A stretch of DNA of 64,000 nucleotides from an uncultured Lactococcus sp. (GTDB lineage Bacteria > Bacillota > Bacilli > Lactobacillales > Streptococcaceae), in assembly GCF_934191625.1 (NCBI RefSeq), contig NZ_CAKPUG010000005.1:65567-129566 (forward strand). Direction: 5' to 3'. Positions 1-13,631 of this stretch are shown piece after piece. The number at the start of each line of letters is the position of its first letter. Within the stretch, counting starts at the first letter, position 1. Under the pieces are notes generated by a model. That model ran no database searches. It saw only the letters and a list, made by a program, of their open reading frames with translations, and had not been told where the DNA came from. A program made the translations under genes and the position numbers.

Positions 1-26
1 AATTTTTCGCTTTTTTTTACATAGCG

Positions 27-55
27 CTGAATAACTTTTGAAATTCGGGTAAAAT
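27..55 (+). promoter_or_regulatory. Possible hemH promoter (weak)
   Basis: A TAAAAT hexamer lies at 50-55, with a poor -35 (CTGAAT, 27-32) at 17-bp spacing. The T-rich start of the window may be the tail of an upstream terminator. Nothing else is recognised in bases 1-115. Confidence 0.3.
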
Positions 56-115
56 AGAAAATAGGACAATGAGATTGTCTGTTGAATCTTATGAAATACA
101 GGAGATATATATAGC

Positions 116-1063
116 ATGAAAAAAAGAGGCATCCTCTTAGTCAATCTTGGTACACCTGAGAATACATCGCCCCAAGCACTAAGAAAATACCTGAAGAAAT
201 TTTTGTCTGATCGCCGCGTGATTAAAACACATCCACTGCTTTGGCAACCACTTCTTAATGGTGTTATTCTTAATACTCGTCCGAAAAAATCAGCTAAGCT
301 TTACGAAAAAATTGTCAAAGATGGTCAGTTTCCGCTCCTTACTTATACAGCAGCTCAGGAAAAAAATCTGCAAGAACTCTGCCCAGATATTGAAATTGCG
401 ATGGGGATGTCTTACAGTGAACCGAGTATTGAAAAAGGCTTAGAGAACCTTTTGAACAAAGGTGTAGAAGATTTAACCATACTTCCGATGTATCCACAAT
501 ATTCAGGAACCACAGTGGGTTCAGTCTTTGACAGTGTTATGAATTTCTTTTTAGAAAAGGATCATATTGTCGACTTAAAGTTTATACGCTCTTTTTACAA
601 AGAACCGCTCTATATCAAATACTTTGCTGATAAGATAAAGGAAGCTCTCGCGAGTGAAAAGGACATTGAAGCTGTTGTCTTTTCTTACCATGGTATCCCG
701 CTTTCTTATGTAACGGATGGCGACACTTATCCGGAAGAGTGCACGGAAACTACACGTTTAATAATGGAAGAACTTGGGGAATTCCCACATTATCAAACTT
801 ATCAGTCAAAATTTGGACCTGCTGAATGGCTAACCCCTGCTACAGATGATACTTTGAAGAAACTACCCGGACAAGGTGTCAAAAAAATTCTTATCGTTGC
901 GCCGGGATTTGTGGTAGACTGCTTAGAAACAATTGAAGAGCTTGAAGAAGAAAACAAAGAATACTTCCTTGAAAATGGAGGTGAAAAGTATATATATCTT
1001 TCTCCATTTAATGCTGAAGTTGCTTTTGCTAAGCTTGTAAAAGAGATTGTCGTGAAAAAGTAA
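116..1063 (+). CDS. hemH: Ferrochelatase (coproporphyrin/protoporphyrin type)
   Basis: The 315-residue product inserts Fe2+ into a porphyrin in the last steps of heme synthesis, in the cytoplasm. The frame opens with the family's GILLVNLGTP segment. It carries the metal-binding His of SYHGIP at about residue 193, and near the C-terminus the segment GFVVDCLETIEELEEE, which contains the conserved Glu and Asp residues. Length is normal for a Firmicute ferrochelatase. GGAG at 101-104 lies 11 nt before the ATG, a long but usable gap. No other heme gene is in the window. Lactococci are known to lack the early pathway and keep a few late genes, so the enzyme probably works on imported porphyrin. The gene appears monocistronic. 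Confidence 0.93.
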   Translation: MKKRGILLVNLGTPENTSPQALRKYLKKFLSDRRVIKTHPLLWQPLLNGVILNTRPKKSAKLYEKIVKDGQFPLLTYTAAQEKNLQELCPDIEIAMGMSYSEPSIEKGLENLLNKGVEDLTILPMYPQYSGTTVGSVFDSVMNFFLEKDHIVDLKFIRSFYKEPLYIKYFADKIKEALASEKDIEAVVFSYHGIPLSYVTDGDTYPEECTETTRLIMEELGEFPHYQTYQSKFGPAEWLTPATDDTLKKLPGQGVKKILIVAPGFVVDCLETIEELEEENKEYFLENGGEKYIYLSPFNAEVAFAKLVKEIVVKK

Positions 1064-1104
1064 ACAATATTTTCTAAAAAATAAAAAATTGTTCAAAAAA
1101 GGAC

Positions 1105-1133
1105 TTGACAAAAGATAAAGAAAAACCTAAAAT
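1105..1133 (+). promoter_or_regulatory. Promoter of the thrS T-box transcript
   Basis: TTGACA at 1105-1110 and TAAAAT at 1128-1133 are separated by 17 bp. The predicted start near 1140 gives a leader of about 285 nt that contains the T-box. Confidence 0.8.
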
Positions 1134-1139
1134 GGTCAT

Positions 1140-1368
1140 TAGAGACAAGTCTTTAACCAATTCTTTCCAAGAGAACGAGTGTGTGGTGCGAACTCGTATT
1201 GTAATTGCTAAAGATACCACTCTGATAATTCTTTCTGAGAACAGAAAGCGCAGCTGACACGTTACGTCAAAGATGAGATATTTTTAAGGCTTTTTGTGCC
1301 GAAAAAATTAAAAAGGTGGTAACACGCAGATCGCGTCCTTTAAGAGGAAGCTGATCTGCGTTTTTTTA
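1140..1368 (+). promoter_or_regulatory. T-box leader of thrS
   Basis: The diagnostic T-box motif AAGGTGGTAACACG is at 1313-1326. It runs into a terminator whose stem is ACGCAGATC (1324-1332) and GATCTGCGT (1353-1361), followed by seven T. A threonine codon ACC at 1216-1218, in the sequence AAGATACCACTC, is the likely specifier. Uncharged tRNA-Thr would pair with the T-box bulge and stabilise the antiterminator, allowing thrS transcription. The specifier was assigned by eye. Confidence 0.9.
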
Positions 1369-1426
1369 TTTCCTCAGTGCTCATCACCAAAACTAAAATA
1401 CGTTAACAAAAATATTGGAGGCTTAT

Positions 1427-3367
1427 ATGATTAAAATCACTTTTCCAGATGGTGCTGTCAAAGAATTTGAGGCAGGCATCTCAACACTTGAAATCGCTAA
1501 ATCAATCTCACCTGGTTTGGCAAAAAAAGCCTTGGCTGGTAAAGTCAACGGCAAACTTATTGATGTGACCCGTCCGATCAAAGAAGATGCAACTTTTGAA
1601 ATTGTAACTCCTGACCATGAGGATGCTTTTGGCTTACTACGTCACTCTGCAGCTCACTTATTTGCCCAAGCCGCACGTCGTCATTTTCCAAATATTCATC
1701 TTGGTGTAGGTCCAGCTATTGAAAATGGTTTCTACTACGATACTGATAATGAAGAGGGCCAAATTTCAAACGATGACTTGGAAAAAATCGAAGCAGAAAT
1801 GCGTCGTATCTCCAAAGAAAATTTCCCTTCAATTCGCAAAGAAGTAACAAAAGAAGAAGCGAAAGAAATTTTTGCTGGTGACCCATATAAACTTGAACTT
1901 ATTGAAGAACACAATGAAGATGAAGGTGGCTTGACAATTTATAGCCAAGGTGAATATACTGATCTTTGTCGTGGTCCGCATGTGCCATCAACTGGATTTA
2001 TTAAATTTTTCAAATTACTCAACGTGGCAGGTGCTTACTGGCGCGGAAATAGCGATAACGCGATGATGCAACGTGTTTACGGTACAGCTTGGTTCAACAA
2101 AGAGGACCTTGAAGAAAACTTGAAGATGCGCGAAGAAGCAAAAGAGCGTGACCACCGTAAACTCGGTCGTGAATTAGATCTCTTCTTTAATGAAGCTTCT
2201 TTGGGAGCAGGTACAGCTTACTGGCTGCCAGATGGAGCAACTATTCGCCGTACAATCCAACGTTTCGTTGAAGACCGTGAAATTGCTGCAGGTTATCTTC
2301 ACGTTAATACACCAAACTTGATGAACTTGGATGTTTATAAACAATCAGGTCACTGGCAACATTATCATGAAGATATGTTCCCACCAATGGACATGGGTGA
2401 TGGCGAACAAATGGAACTTCGCCCAATGAACTGCCCATCGCACATTGCAATCTATAAACACCACGTACACAGCTACCGCGAATTACCTATCCGTATCGCT
2501 GAGTTTGGTACAATGCACCGTTATGAAAAATCAGGCGCACTTTCAGGTCTTCAACGTGTACGTGTTATGCAACTGAATGATGGTCACACATTTGTGACAC
2601 CAGACCAAATTCAAGAAGAATTTGGTAAAATCCTTGAATTAATTATGGAAATGTACCGTGATTTCGGTATTGATGATTACAGCTTCCGTCTGTCTTATCG
2701 TGATCCAGAAGATACAGAAAAATACTTCCCAGACGATGCAATGTGGGAAAAATCACAACGTATGCTTAAAGCAACAATGGATGATATGAATCTTGACTAT
2801 GTTGAAGCAGAAGGTGAAGCAGCATTTTATGGGCCAAAATTGGATATTCAAGTCAAGACAGCCTTGGGTAATGAAGAAACTCTTTCAACTATTCAACTGG
2901 ACTTCCTTAACCCTGAAAACTTTGACATCACATATGTTGGTGCAGATGGTGAAAAACATCGTCCGGTTATGATTCACCGTGGTGTAATTTCAACTTTGGA
3001 ACGCTTTACAGCTTACTTGATTGAACTTTATAAAGGTGCGTTCCCAACTTGGTTGGCGCCTACTCAAGCAATCATCATTCCTGTAAACAATGAAATTCAT
3101 GCTGATTACGCATGGGAAATCAAAAAACGTCTCCAAGAGAAAGGCTTGCGTATCGTTGTCGACGAATCAAATGAAAAAATGGGTTATAAGATTCGTCAAG
3201 CCCAAACACGTAAAGTTCCTTATCAAATCGTTGTCGGTGACCAAGAAATGGCAGATGGTACTGTAAATATCCGTCGTTACGGTTCAACAGATACTGAAGT
3301 TATTAGCTTGGATCAATTTATCGAAAATATTCAAGAAGATGTAGCAAACTACAGCCGCAGCAAATAA
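1427..3367 (+). CDS. thrS: Threonine--tRNA ligase
   Basis: This cytoplasmic class II synthetase charges tRNA-Thr. The 646 residues hold an N-terminal TGS domain (about 1-62), the SAD editing domain with [10 protein letters not shown] near residue 70, the catalytic core with zinc-ligand segment [10 protein letters not shown] and motif 2 [12 protein letters not shown], motif 3 [13 protein letters not shown], and a C-terminal anticodon-binding domain. ATG 1427 is chosen over the upstream in-frame TTG 1415 because TTGGAGG (1415-1421) is its Shine-Dalgarno, 5 nt away. The gene is controlled by the T-box in front and ends in its own terminator. Confidence 0.97.
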   Translation: MIKITFPDGAVKEFEAGISTLEIAKSISPGLAKKALAGKVNGKLIDVTRPIKEDATFEIVTPDHEDAFGLLRHSAAHLFAQAARRHFPNIHLGVGPAIENGFYYDTDNEEGQISNDDLEKIEAEMRRISKENFPSIRKEVTKEEAKEIFAGDPYKLELIEEHNEDEGGLTIYSQGEYTDLCRGPHVPSTGFIKFFKLLNVAGAYWRGNSDNAMMQRVYGTAWFNKEDLEENLKMREEAKERDHRKLGRELDLFFNEASLGAGTAYWLPDGATIRRTIQRFVEDREIAAGYLHVNTPNLMNLDVYKQSGHWQHYHEDMFPPMDMGDGEQMELRPMNCPSHIAIYKHHVHSYRELPIRIAEFGTMHRYEKSGALSGLQRVRVMQLNDGHTFVTPDQIQEEFGKILELIMEMYRDFGIDDYSFRLSYRDPEDTEKYFPDDAMWEKSQRMLKATMDDMNLDYVEAEGEAAFYGPKLDIQVKTALGNEETLSTIQLDFLNPENFDITYVGADGEKHRPVMIHRGVISTLERFTAYLIELYKGAFPTWLAPTQAIIIPVNNEIHADYAWEIKKRLQEKGLRIVVDESNEKMGYKIRQAQTRKVPYQIVVGDQEMADGTVNIRRYGSTDTEVISLDQFIENIQEDVANYSRSK

Positions 3368-3371
3368 TAAG

Positions 3372-3394
3372 AAGAGAGGCAACTCTCTTTTTAT
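3372..3394 (+). terminator. thrS terminator
   Basis: The stem is AAGAGAG and CTCTCTT around a GCAA loop, followed by a T run. Confidence 0.8.
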
Positions 3395-3479
3395 TTGTCA
3401 TTACTCTAGGCGCTGATTTCTAAAAAAACCAGAATACAAGCGCATTCACGACTTATAACTAGAAAAATAGTTCACAAAA

Positions 3480-3488
3480 TGCTATACT
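3480..3488 (+). promoter_or_regulatory. Extended -10 promoter of fba
   Basis: TGC-TATACT, with the hexamer at 3483-3488, lies 35 nt before the fba ATG. The -35 region is weak. Its position fits a single strong gene with a short leader. Confidence 0.6.
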
Positions 3489-3523
3489 AGGACAGTAATA
3501 GAAAATATTCGGAGGAATTTGAA

Positions 3524-4420
3524 ATGGCAATCGTTTCAGCAGAAAAATTCGTACAAGCCGCTCGTGACAATGGTTACGCTATCGGTGGTTTCAACACAAA
3601 CAACCTTGAATGGACTCAAGCTATCTTGCGTGCAGCAGAAGCTAAAAAGACTCCAGTACTTATCCAAACTTCAATGGGTGCTGCTAAATACATGGGTGGT
3701 TACAAAATGTGTAAACTCCTCATTGAAACTCTTGTAGAATCAATGGGTATCACTGTACCAGTAGCTATTCACCTTGACCACGGTCACTTTGATGATGCTT
3801 TGGAATGTATCGAAGTTGGTTACTCTTCATTGATGTTTGACGGTTCACACCTTCCAATCGAAGAAAACCTTAAACTTGCTGAAGAAGTTATCACAAAAGC
3901 TCACGCTAAAGGTATCTCAGTTGAGTGTGAAGTTGGTTCTATCGGTGGTGAAGAAGACGGTATCGTCGGTGAAGGCGAACTCGCTCCAATCGAAGACGCA
4001 GTAGCAATGGCTAAACTTGGTGTTGACTTCCTTGCAGCTGGTATCGGTAACATCCACGGTCCTTACCCAGAAAACTGGAAAGGTCTCCACATCGATCACT
4101 TGACTAAATTGAACGAAGCACTTGTTGCAGCTATGGGTAAAAATGTTCCTATCGTATTGCACGGTGGTTCAGGTATCCCTGACGATCAAATCCGCGAAGC
4201 TATCGCTAACGGTGTAGCTAAAATCAACGTAAACACAGAATGCCAACTTGCATTTGCAAAAGCAACTCGTGAATTTGTCGTTGAATTTAACGCTAACGAA
4301 GCTGAATACATGAAGAAAAAACTCTTCGACCCACGTAAATTCTTGAAACCTGGTTTCGACGCAATCACTGCATCAGTTGAAGAACGTATCGACGTTTTCG
4401 GTTCAGCAAACAAAGCTTAA
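3524..4420 (+). CDS. fba: Fructose-1,6-bisphosphate aldolase, class II
   Basis: The enzyme splits fructose 1,6-bisphosphate into DHAP and glyceraldehyde 3-phosphate in cytoplasmic glycolysis. The 298 residues show the class II zinc-site segment IHLDHGH (about residues 81-87), the zinc and phosphate segments VECEVGSIGGEEDG, NIHGPYP and LHGGSGIPD, and the NVNTECQ segment. The Shine-Dalgarno is GGAGG at 3511-3515. Codon choice is strongly biased (GGT, GAA, CGT, AAC, TTC), as in tuf, which points to very high expression. It is monocistronic between its own promoter and terminator. Confidence 0.97.
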   Translation: MAIVSAEKFVQAARDNGYAIGGFNTNNLEWTQAILRAAEAKKTPVLIQTSMGAAKYMGGYKMCKLLIETLVESMGITVPVAIHLDHGHFDDALECIEVGYSSLMFDGSHLPIEENLKLAEEVITKAHAKGISVECEVGSIGGEEDGIVGEGELAPIEDAVAMAKLGVDFLAAGIGNIHGPYPENWKGLHIDHLTKLNEALVAAMGKNVPIVLHGGSGIPDDQIREAIANGVAKINVNTECQLAFAKATREFVVEFNANEAEYMKKKLFDPRKFLKPGFDAITASVEERIDVFGSANKA

Positions 4421-4445
4421 TCCGCTTTTTAAATATGAATAAAAG

Positions 4446-4474
4446 AACGCTTGTCATTGTGACAGGCGTTTTTT
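4446..4474 (+). terminator. fba terminator
   Basis: The stem is AACGCTTGTC (4446-4455) and GACAGGCGTT (4461-4470) with one wobble pair, followed by T residues. Confidence 0.85.
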
Positions 4475-4505
4475 AGATTGAATCAAAGAAGGAAAGATAG
4501 GAAGT

Positions 4506-4527
4506 CGGATTCAAGCCGGATTCAAGC
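4506..4527. repeat. Tandem 11-bp direct repeat
   Basis: CGGATTCAAGC occurs twice in direct succession at 4506-4516 and 4517-4527. It lies in the 4475-4643 spacer, where nothing else is recognised except the GGGGG Shine-Dalgarno of the next gene. Its role is unknown. Confidence 0.6.
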
Positions 4528-4643
4528 AAAATTTCGAAAGAAAATGTTAAACTTAGATAAGAGCAGTGGGTATATGACATAAAAGGTGAACTGATACTTA
4601 AAATGTTAAAGCTCGGTTAATAATGAGTAAATAAGGGGGAATT

Positions 4644-5135
4644 ATGATAGGATTAACAAAACATAGAAATCCAGCTATTTCAAAAGAAATCAACGGACAA
4701 ATACCACAATCGGTAAAGAAATCAATAAGTAGCGATAAAGCTTCAAAAGTTCGCAAAACAATTCATGGTGCTTCAATTACTGCTGCAGGAGTGGGAGCGC
4801 TCCCCATTCCCATTGCTGATGCTTTAATTTTAGTGCCTATTCAGTTAAAGATGTTGAAAAATATTTATAAAATATATGATGTGAAGTTTAGTGATAAATT
4901 TGTCGTAAACTTCATAAGGGTAACCTTGATTCCGTATATCGGAAGATCATTGGCTACTTTGATTCCTGGAGTAGGTAGTGTGGTCAATGCTTCTATTGCT
5001 GCAGTTATTACTGAAGCGATTGGCTGGAGTGCAGCTGCTTCTTTAGAAAAAGGAATTGACATTACAAAAGACACTGAAAAGTTTGAAGGGATTTTGACAG
5101 ATACGCTCAAAACACTTATTCAGCACAAAAAATAA
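4644..5135 (+). CDS. Small hydrophobic protein, possibly DUF697/YcjF-like
   Basis: The function is unknown. The 163-residue protein has a polar, Lys-rich start, then Gly/Ala-rich hydrophobic segments typical of membrane-inserting helices: ASITAAGVGALPIPIADALILVPIQ at about 49-73, and a Gly/Val/Ala-rich pair (ATLIPGVGSVVNASIAAVITEAIGW) at about 105-130. The paired glycine-proline hydrophobic hairpins recall the DUF697 domain linked to GTPases and tellurium-type stress proteins, but this rests on resemblance only. It has a GGGGG Shine-Dalgarno and its own terminator. The neighbours give no clear functional context. Confidence 0.7.
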   Translation: MIGLTKHRNPAISKEINGQIPQSVKKSISSDKASKVRKTIHGASITAAGVGALPIPIADALILVPIQLKMLKNIYKIYDVKFSDKFVVNFIRVTLIPYIGRSLATLIPGVGSVVNASIAAVITEAIGWSAAASLEKGIDITKDTEKFEGILTDTLKTLIQHKK

Positions 5136-5137
5136 AA

Positions 5138-5162
5138 AACTGCCATGCATGGCAGTTTTTTA
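5138..5162 (+). terminator. Terminator after the hydrophobic protein gene
   Basis: AAACTGCC and GGCAGTTT form a perfect stem, followed by a T run. Confidence 0.88.
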
Positions 5163-5178
5163 TTCTCATCATTTATAC

Positions 5179-5207
5179 TTGACAAGATTTTGAGAATACA
5201 GTATACT
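5179..5207 (+). promoter_or_regulatory. Promoter of the bgl operon
   Basis: TTGACA at 5179-5184 and TATACT at 5202-5207 are spaced by 17 bp. This near-consensus promoter is consistent with control exerted mainly after initiation, by the downstream RAT/terminator, and by the cre-like site. Confidence 0.88.
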
Positions 5208-5211
5208 GATA

Positions 5212-5225
5212 TAAAAGCGGTTTCA
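5212..5225. promoter_or_regulatory. cre-like site (CcpA) at the bgl operon start
   Basis: TAAAAGCGGTTTCA matches the catabolite responsive element pattern TGNAANCGNTNNCA at all fixed positions but one. It overlaps the predicted transcription start, so bound CcpA would repress, as expected for a beta-glucoside operon. Confidence 0.65.
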
Positions 5226-5232
5226 TAAAAAC

Positions 5233-5305
5233 GGATAGTGATTATTAAGTTAAGCTAGACCTTATCGTACTCTATTTTTGCCATAGGGACGATAGGGTCT
5301 ATTTT
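5233..5305 (+). promoter_or_regulatory. RAT antiterminator and overlapping terminator before bglG
   Basis: A 29-nt element at 5233-5261 starts GGATAGTGAT and ends TAGACC, resembling the ribonucleic antiterminator bound by BglG/LicT proteins. Its end overlaps a terminator with stem AGACCTTATCGT (5257-5268) and ACGATAGGGTCT (5289-5300), followed by ATTTTT. The two folds exclude each other. When beta-glucosides are present the antiterminator protein would hold the RAT and allow read-through. Confidence 0.85.
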
Positions 5306-5325
5306 TGTGAAATGAGGGGTGAAGT

Positions 5326-6171
5326 GTGGAAATCAGAAAAATCCTAAATAATAATGTGGTCATAGCAATTAATAGCAGAAATGAAGAAATTATCCTTATG
5401 GGGCTCGGTATTGGATTTTCGAAAAAAACAGGACAAGCTGTTGAAGTTGATAAAATCGAAAAGATTTTTGGACTAAAAGCTAGCTCGGATATACAGAGCT
5501 TGTCGGAGATTTTAAATGAGATACCGAGTAGTATAATTGAGCTTTCGATGGTAACTTTAGCAGAAGTTAAAGTTAAATTTGACAAAGAAGTTTCAGATAC
5601 AACACTTGTGGCTTTTGCAGATCATCTTCATGCAGCGCTTCTGCGGTCCGAAGAAAATATCTCAGTAAAGAACTTTCTACTCTGGGATATTAAGCGCTTC
5701 TTTCCTGAAGAGTTTAAAATCTGTTTGAAAGCACTGAAAAAGGTGAAGGAACAATTTGGTGTAGAACTACCAGAAGACGAAGCAGGATTTCTGACCATGC
5801 ATATCGTCAATGGTACACTTGGTGCTGGCCATGAGTATGCGATGCAGCTGACCAAACTTATGGAAGAATTATTGACCACATTAAAGTATACTTTAAAAAT
5901 CACCTTTGATGAACAAGATATTTACTTCCAACGCTTTATTACTCACTTAAAATTCTTTACAGAGCGGATTTTAGCAGGAAGTGCTAGAGAAGAAGAAACT
6001 GACAAGGAACTTTTTGCTCTTATTATGCGCAAGTATCCCAATGCTTATCTTGGGACACGTAAAGTAAGCGAATTTTTAAAACAAACAAAAGATTATGAAG
6101 TATCGGAAAGCGAACAGATTTATATGACCGTACATCTGGCACGTATCTTGGAGAAAATCCAACAAAACTAA
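5326..6171 (+). CDS. bglG: BglG/LicT family transcriptional antiterminator
   Basis: This RNA-binding regulator prevents premature termination in the operon it heads. The 281 residues hold an N-terminal CAT RNA-binding domain (about 1-57) and two PRD modules, with candidate phospho-His residues in FADHLHAAL, LTMHIVNG, RFITHLKFF and YMTVHLARI. By family knowledge the PTS transporter phosphorylates and inactivates one PRD when substrate is absent, while HPr phosphorylation activates the other. The start is GTG 5326, with GAGGGG at 5314-5319 as its Shine-Dalgarno and a 6-nt gap. It should act on the RAT before itself and on the one before bglP. Confidence 0.93.
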   Translation: MEIRKILNNNVVIAINSRNEEIILMGLGIGFSKKTGQAVEVDKIEKIFGLKASSDIQSLSEILNEIPSSIIELSMVTLAEVKVKFDKEVSDTTLVAFADHLHAALLRSEENISVKNFLLWDIKRFFPEEFKICLKALKKVKEQFGVELPEDEAGFLTMHIVNGTLGAGHEYAMQLTKLMEELLTTLKYTLKITFDEQDIYFQRFITHLKFFTERILAGSAREEETDKELFALIMRKYPNAYLGTRKVSEFLKQTKDYEVSESEQIYMTVHLARILEKIQQN

Positions 6172-6186
6172 ATTTTGGTAACAAAT

Positions 6187-11066
<4,880 letters not shown>

Positions 11067-11070
11067 AATA

Positions 11071-11097
11071 AAAAAACCACATCAAGTGGTTTTTTTA
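11071..11097. terminator. Bidirectional terminator between the bgl operon and the hydrolase
   Basis: AAAAAACCAC and GTGGTTTTTT flank a short loop, with T runs on both strands. The stop codon of the minus-strand hydrolase lies in the loop. Confidence 0.88.
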
Positions 11098-11813
11098 TTA
11101 AGGTATTTATTAATAGGAGTTTTATAGCTATCTTCTAGAAAATGACGAATGATCCGACTAAAATTTGTGGGTCGAAAATAGAAACTCAGATGACTCCCCC
11201 AAGGGATAATAAAAAAATGACTGTTAGGAATGTGCCTCGCAATATCATGAGCATGGGCGGTCTTAACCACGTCAAATTGGCCATTGATGACAAGTGTGGG
11301 GGCTGTAATGTTTTCTAGTTCATCCATATTTAGGAGCACATCTTCTAAAAGAAGTTGCAAGGCCGGCGAAGGCCGGCGCAGTAACTGTGCACAAAGGTTG
11401 AGTGATTTTACTGTGAAGCGTACCAAGCTATAAAGTCCAGCGTAGGTGGAATTACCAGCATTAAGGATTAAACGATGGATAAGTGTTGGATGCTTGCTGG
11501 CTAGAAGCATTGCAATATTTGCGCCATCACTGAAGCCAAGTAGATTAATAGACTGTAAATCTTCAGCTTGCATCACTTCAAGTACATCCTGCACTAAGCG
11601 ATTAAAGCTAAGTTTTTTTCCATGAAAAAGACTTTTGCCATGTCCGCGTGTATCAATAGAAATGCAAGTATAGTTTTCTTTTAGTCTTTTGATAAGTCGC
11701 TTAAAGATATTACTATTTTGTGAGTTGCCGTGTAGGAGTAAAAGTACAGGTCCTTTACCTTCAACTTTATAGTAAATTTTCACGTTATCACTTGTAATAA
11801 TATATTTTTCCAT
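11082..11813 (-). CDS. Alpha/beta hydrolase family protein
   Basis: The 243-residue alpha/beta hydrolase has a cytoplasmic look, with no signal peptide in the chosen frame. Visible are the oxyanion-side HGNSQNS motif (about residues 27-33), the nucleophile elbow GFSDGAN (Ser about 95), an acid-region segment VINGQFDVV, and a late His in WGSHLSF. The substrate cannot be told; esterases, thioesterases and C-C hydrolases share this plan. ATG at 11811-11813 is used because AAGGA lies 7 nt before it. A longer frame to 11900 has no support. The final codons and stop lie within the shared terminator. Confidence 0.85.
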   Translation of the reverse strand: MEKYIITSDNVKIYYKVEGKGPVLLLLHGNSQNSNIFKRLIKRLKENYTCISIDTRGHGKSLFHGKKLSFNRLVQDVLEVMQAEDLQSINLLGFSDGANIAMLLASKHPTLIHRLILNAGNSTYAGLYSLVRFTVKSLNLCAQLLRRPSPALQLLLEDVLLNMDELENITAPTLVINGQFDVVKTAHAHDIARHIPNSHFFIIPWGSHLSFYFRPTNFSRIIRHFLEDSYKTPINKYLNKKTT

Positions 11814-11831
11814 GATTTTGTCCTTGATGTT

Positions 11832-11840
11832 AGTATAGCA
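11832..11840 (-). promoter_or_regulatory. Extended -10 promoter of the hydrolase gene
   Basis: On the minus strand TTGC-TATACT (hexamer at 11832-11837) lies about 20 nt before the start codon. The -35 is poor. Confidence 0.55.
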
Positions 11841-11905
11841 AATTATCCGTGAAAATAGGAGGTGTAAAACAAATGAAACAACTGTAAAATAGTCGCTCAT
11901 ATTGG

Positions 11906-11934
11906 TTGAGCTAAATAATAATTTTTGTTAGAAT
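11906..11934 (+). promoter_or_regulatory. Promoter of the peptidoglycan hydrolase gene
   Basis: TTGAGC at 11906-11911, a 17-bp gap, and TAGAAT at 11929-11934 preceded by TGT. The leader is about 70 nt. Confidence 0.7.
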
Positions 11935-12010
11935 AAAGTAACTAATCCATTTATTAAAAAAAGATTATAAAACCAAGTTTTTGATTGTTTTTGAGGAGAT
12001 AAAATTAATA

Positions 12011-13576
12011 ATGACGGAAAAAAAATACAAGCATATGAAGGTAAAGGAGCGTAAAGCCTTGCCTCAACTAACTCTCAGTGCAGCGACAGTATTGGGCGTC
12101 GCTGCTTTTGGTGCGAGTGTTCATGCCGATAGCTTAACAACTCCTTCAGCAGAGATGAAGGAAGTGGTTAATTTGGTCGGTGTAACTTCAAGTTTGGAAA
12201 AAACCGAAATAGGGAATGAAGGCCAACTGGTTGATAATAGTACTTCCGGAACTCCAGATGAAACCACAGATCCAGAAGGTCCCACAGATCCAGAAGGTCC
12301 CACGGATCCAGAAGGTCCCACAGATCCAGAAGGTCCCACAGATCCAGAAGGTCCCACAGATCCAGAAGGTCCCACAGATCCAGAAGGCCCTACGGATCCA
12401 GAGAAGCCTGTAACACCAGAAAAACCCAAACCAGACAAGCCAAAACCAGAAAAACCAAAGCCAACAACACCAAAACCAAAACCTTCAACTCCAAAACCTA
12501 GTACGCCCGCACCTGCACCTGCTCCGTCAGCACCGAACTATAATTATGTGGCCCCCGTCTATTCAGGAGCAAATTATACAGCACAGGATGCGGCAACGAC
12601 TTATAAGCAGGCAAATACAGATGGTGATTTGAAATTTAATAAAACAAACATTGCTGTCCCACCTTTGACAAAAATTAATAATACGACAGTTGAGGACTTT
12701 ATTAAAAGTATTGCACCTCGAATTTCACAACTTGCAGGGCAAAATAATCTCTATGCTTCACTAATTATTGCCCAAGCCATTCTTGAGTCTGGTTATGGTA
12801 ACAGTAATGTTGCGTCTATTTACCATAATTTATTTAATATTATTGGGGCGTTTAATGGACAGTCTGTTACAATTTCATCAGGAACTTATCGGGCTTATGA
12901 TACTTTCGACCAATCGCTTGTGGACTATATTAACTTGATGCTGCATGGAACCACTTGGAATAATAAAATTTATGCTGGGAGTTGGAAAGCAAATAGCGAC
13001 AGCGTTGAAGATGCAGCACGCTCATTACAAGGTATTTTTGCCACAGATCCAGAATATGCTGCCAAGCTAATTAAAATCATTAAAGAATACAATTTGACTC
13101 AATATGATGATGTTGAAAACCTATCTGATGAGTTTAAAAATCTTGATGCTCCGGCAAGTCCATTATTGGAAGCAATGCCGAGTGATTTGAAATTCCCCGA
13201 ATATGATGGGAAGCAATATCCAGGTGCCTCCAGCTATGCTTGGGGAAATTGTACCCAATATGTGTATAACCGCATCTTCCAATTAGGTGGAAAAATTGGT
13301 CAATTTATGGGTAATGGAGGCGTATGGGGATCAAATGCAGCCGCTCAAGGTTACTTTACGACAACTATTCCACAAGTGGGTTATGCCGTAAGTTTCCCAC
13401 CTGGTGTGGCTGGAGCTTCTGCCGAGTATGGCCACGTTGCTTTTGTGGAAAAAGTAAACAAAGATGGCTCAATCCTTGTTTCCGAAATGAACGTGAAAGG
13501 CTTAAACGTAGTGAATTATCGTACGATATCAGCAAACGATGCAAGCTTATCCACATATATTCAACCTAAAAAATAA
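12011..13576 (+). CDS. Secreted peptidoglycan hydrolase: Pro-rich repeat, GH73 glucosaminidase and CHAP domains
   Basis: The 521-residue protein probably cleaves peptidoglycan outside the cell. In order: a basic N-terminus and hydrophobic signal segment ending near VHADS (residues 1-40), an acidic stretch, seven DPEGPT repeats and one DPEKPV (about 87-134), a KP/PAP-rich wall-spanning linker, a glucosaminidase-like domain (about 220-370) with the catalytic-Glu segment AQAILESGYG, and a C-terminal CHAP amidase/endopeptidase domain with Cys in WGNCTQY and His in EYGHVAF. ATG 12011 follows GAGGAG at 11993-11998 by 12 nt, rather far; TTG 11981 is less likely. It has no LPXTG motif, so the linker or CHAP region must hold it at the wall. 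It resembles PcsB/AcmB-type division hydrolases in arrangement. Confidence 0.9.
   Translation: MTEKKYKHMKVKERKALPQLTLSAATVLGVAAFGASVHADSLTTPSAEMKEVVNLVGVTSSLEKTEIGNEGQLVDNSTSGTPDETTDPEGPTDPEGPTDPEGPTDPEGPTDPEGPTDPEGPTDPEGPTDPEKPVTPEKPKPDKPKPEKPKPTTPKPKPSTPKPSTPAPAPAPSAPNYNYVAPVYSGANYTAQDAATTYKQANTDGDLKFNKTNIAVPPLTKINNTTVEDFIKSIAPRISQLAGQNNLYASLIIAQAILESGYGNSNVASIYHNLFNIIGAFNGQSVTISSGTYRAYDTFDQSLVDYINLMLHGTTWNNKIYAGSWKANSDSVEDAARSLQGIFATDPEYAAKLIKIIKEYNLTQYDDVENLSDEFKNLDAPASPLLEAMPSDLKFPEYDGKQYPGASSYAWGNCTQYVYNRIFQLGGKIGQFMGNGGVWGSNAAAQGYFTTTIPQVGYAVSFPPGVAGASAEYGHVAFVEKVNKDGSILVSEMNVKGLNVVNYRTISANDASLSTYIQPKK
12269..12412 (+). repeat. 18-bp tandem repeat, eight units, coding DPEGPT
   Basis: Eight head-to-tail 18-bp units start with GATCCAGAAGGTCCCACA. 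The first seven are nearly identical, with only A/G and C/T changes at third positions. The eighth is diverged to DPEKPV. Such arrays change copy number by slippage, so strains should differ in linker length. Confidence 0.95.
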
Positions 13577-13602
13577 AAAAAGGTTCGTAAGAGCCTTTTT
13601 TT
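13574..13602 (+). terminator. Terminator of the peptidoglycan hydrolase gene
   Basis: AAAAAAAGGTTC and GAGCCTTTTTTT flank a GTAA loop, followed by a T run. Confidence 0.85.
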
Positions 13603-13631
13603 GTCCTTTTAAAAAAAATTAAAGAAAAAAA

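Noticed and set aside
12121..12438. Long minus-strand frame reading VGPSGS repeats
   Set aside because: It is the antisense reading of the DPEGPT repeat. Any 18-bp array without stops stays open in several frames, and it has no ribosome site or promoter.
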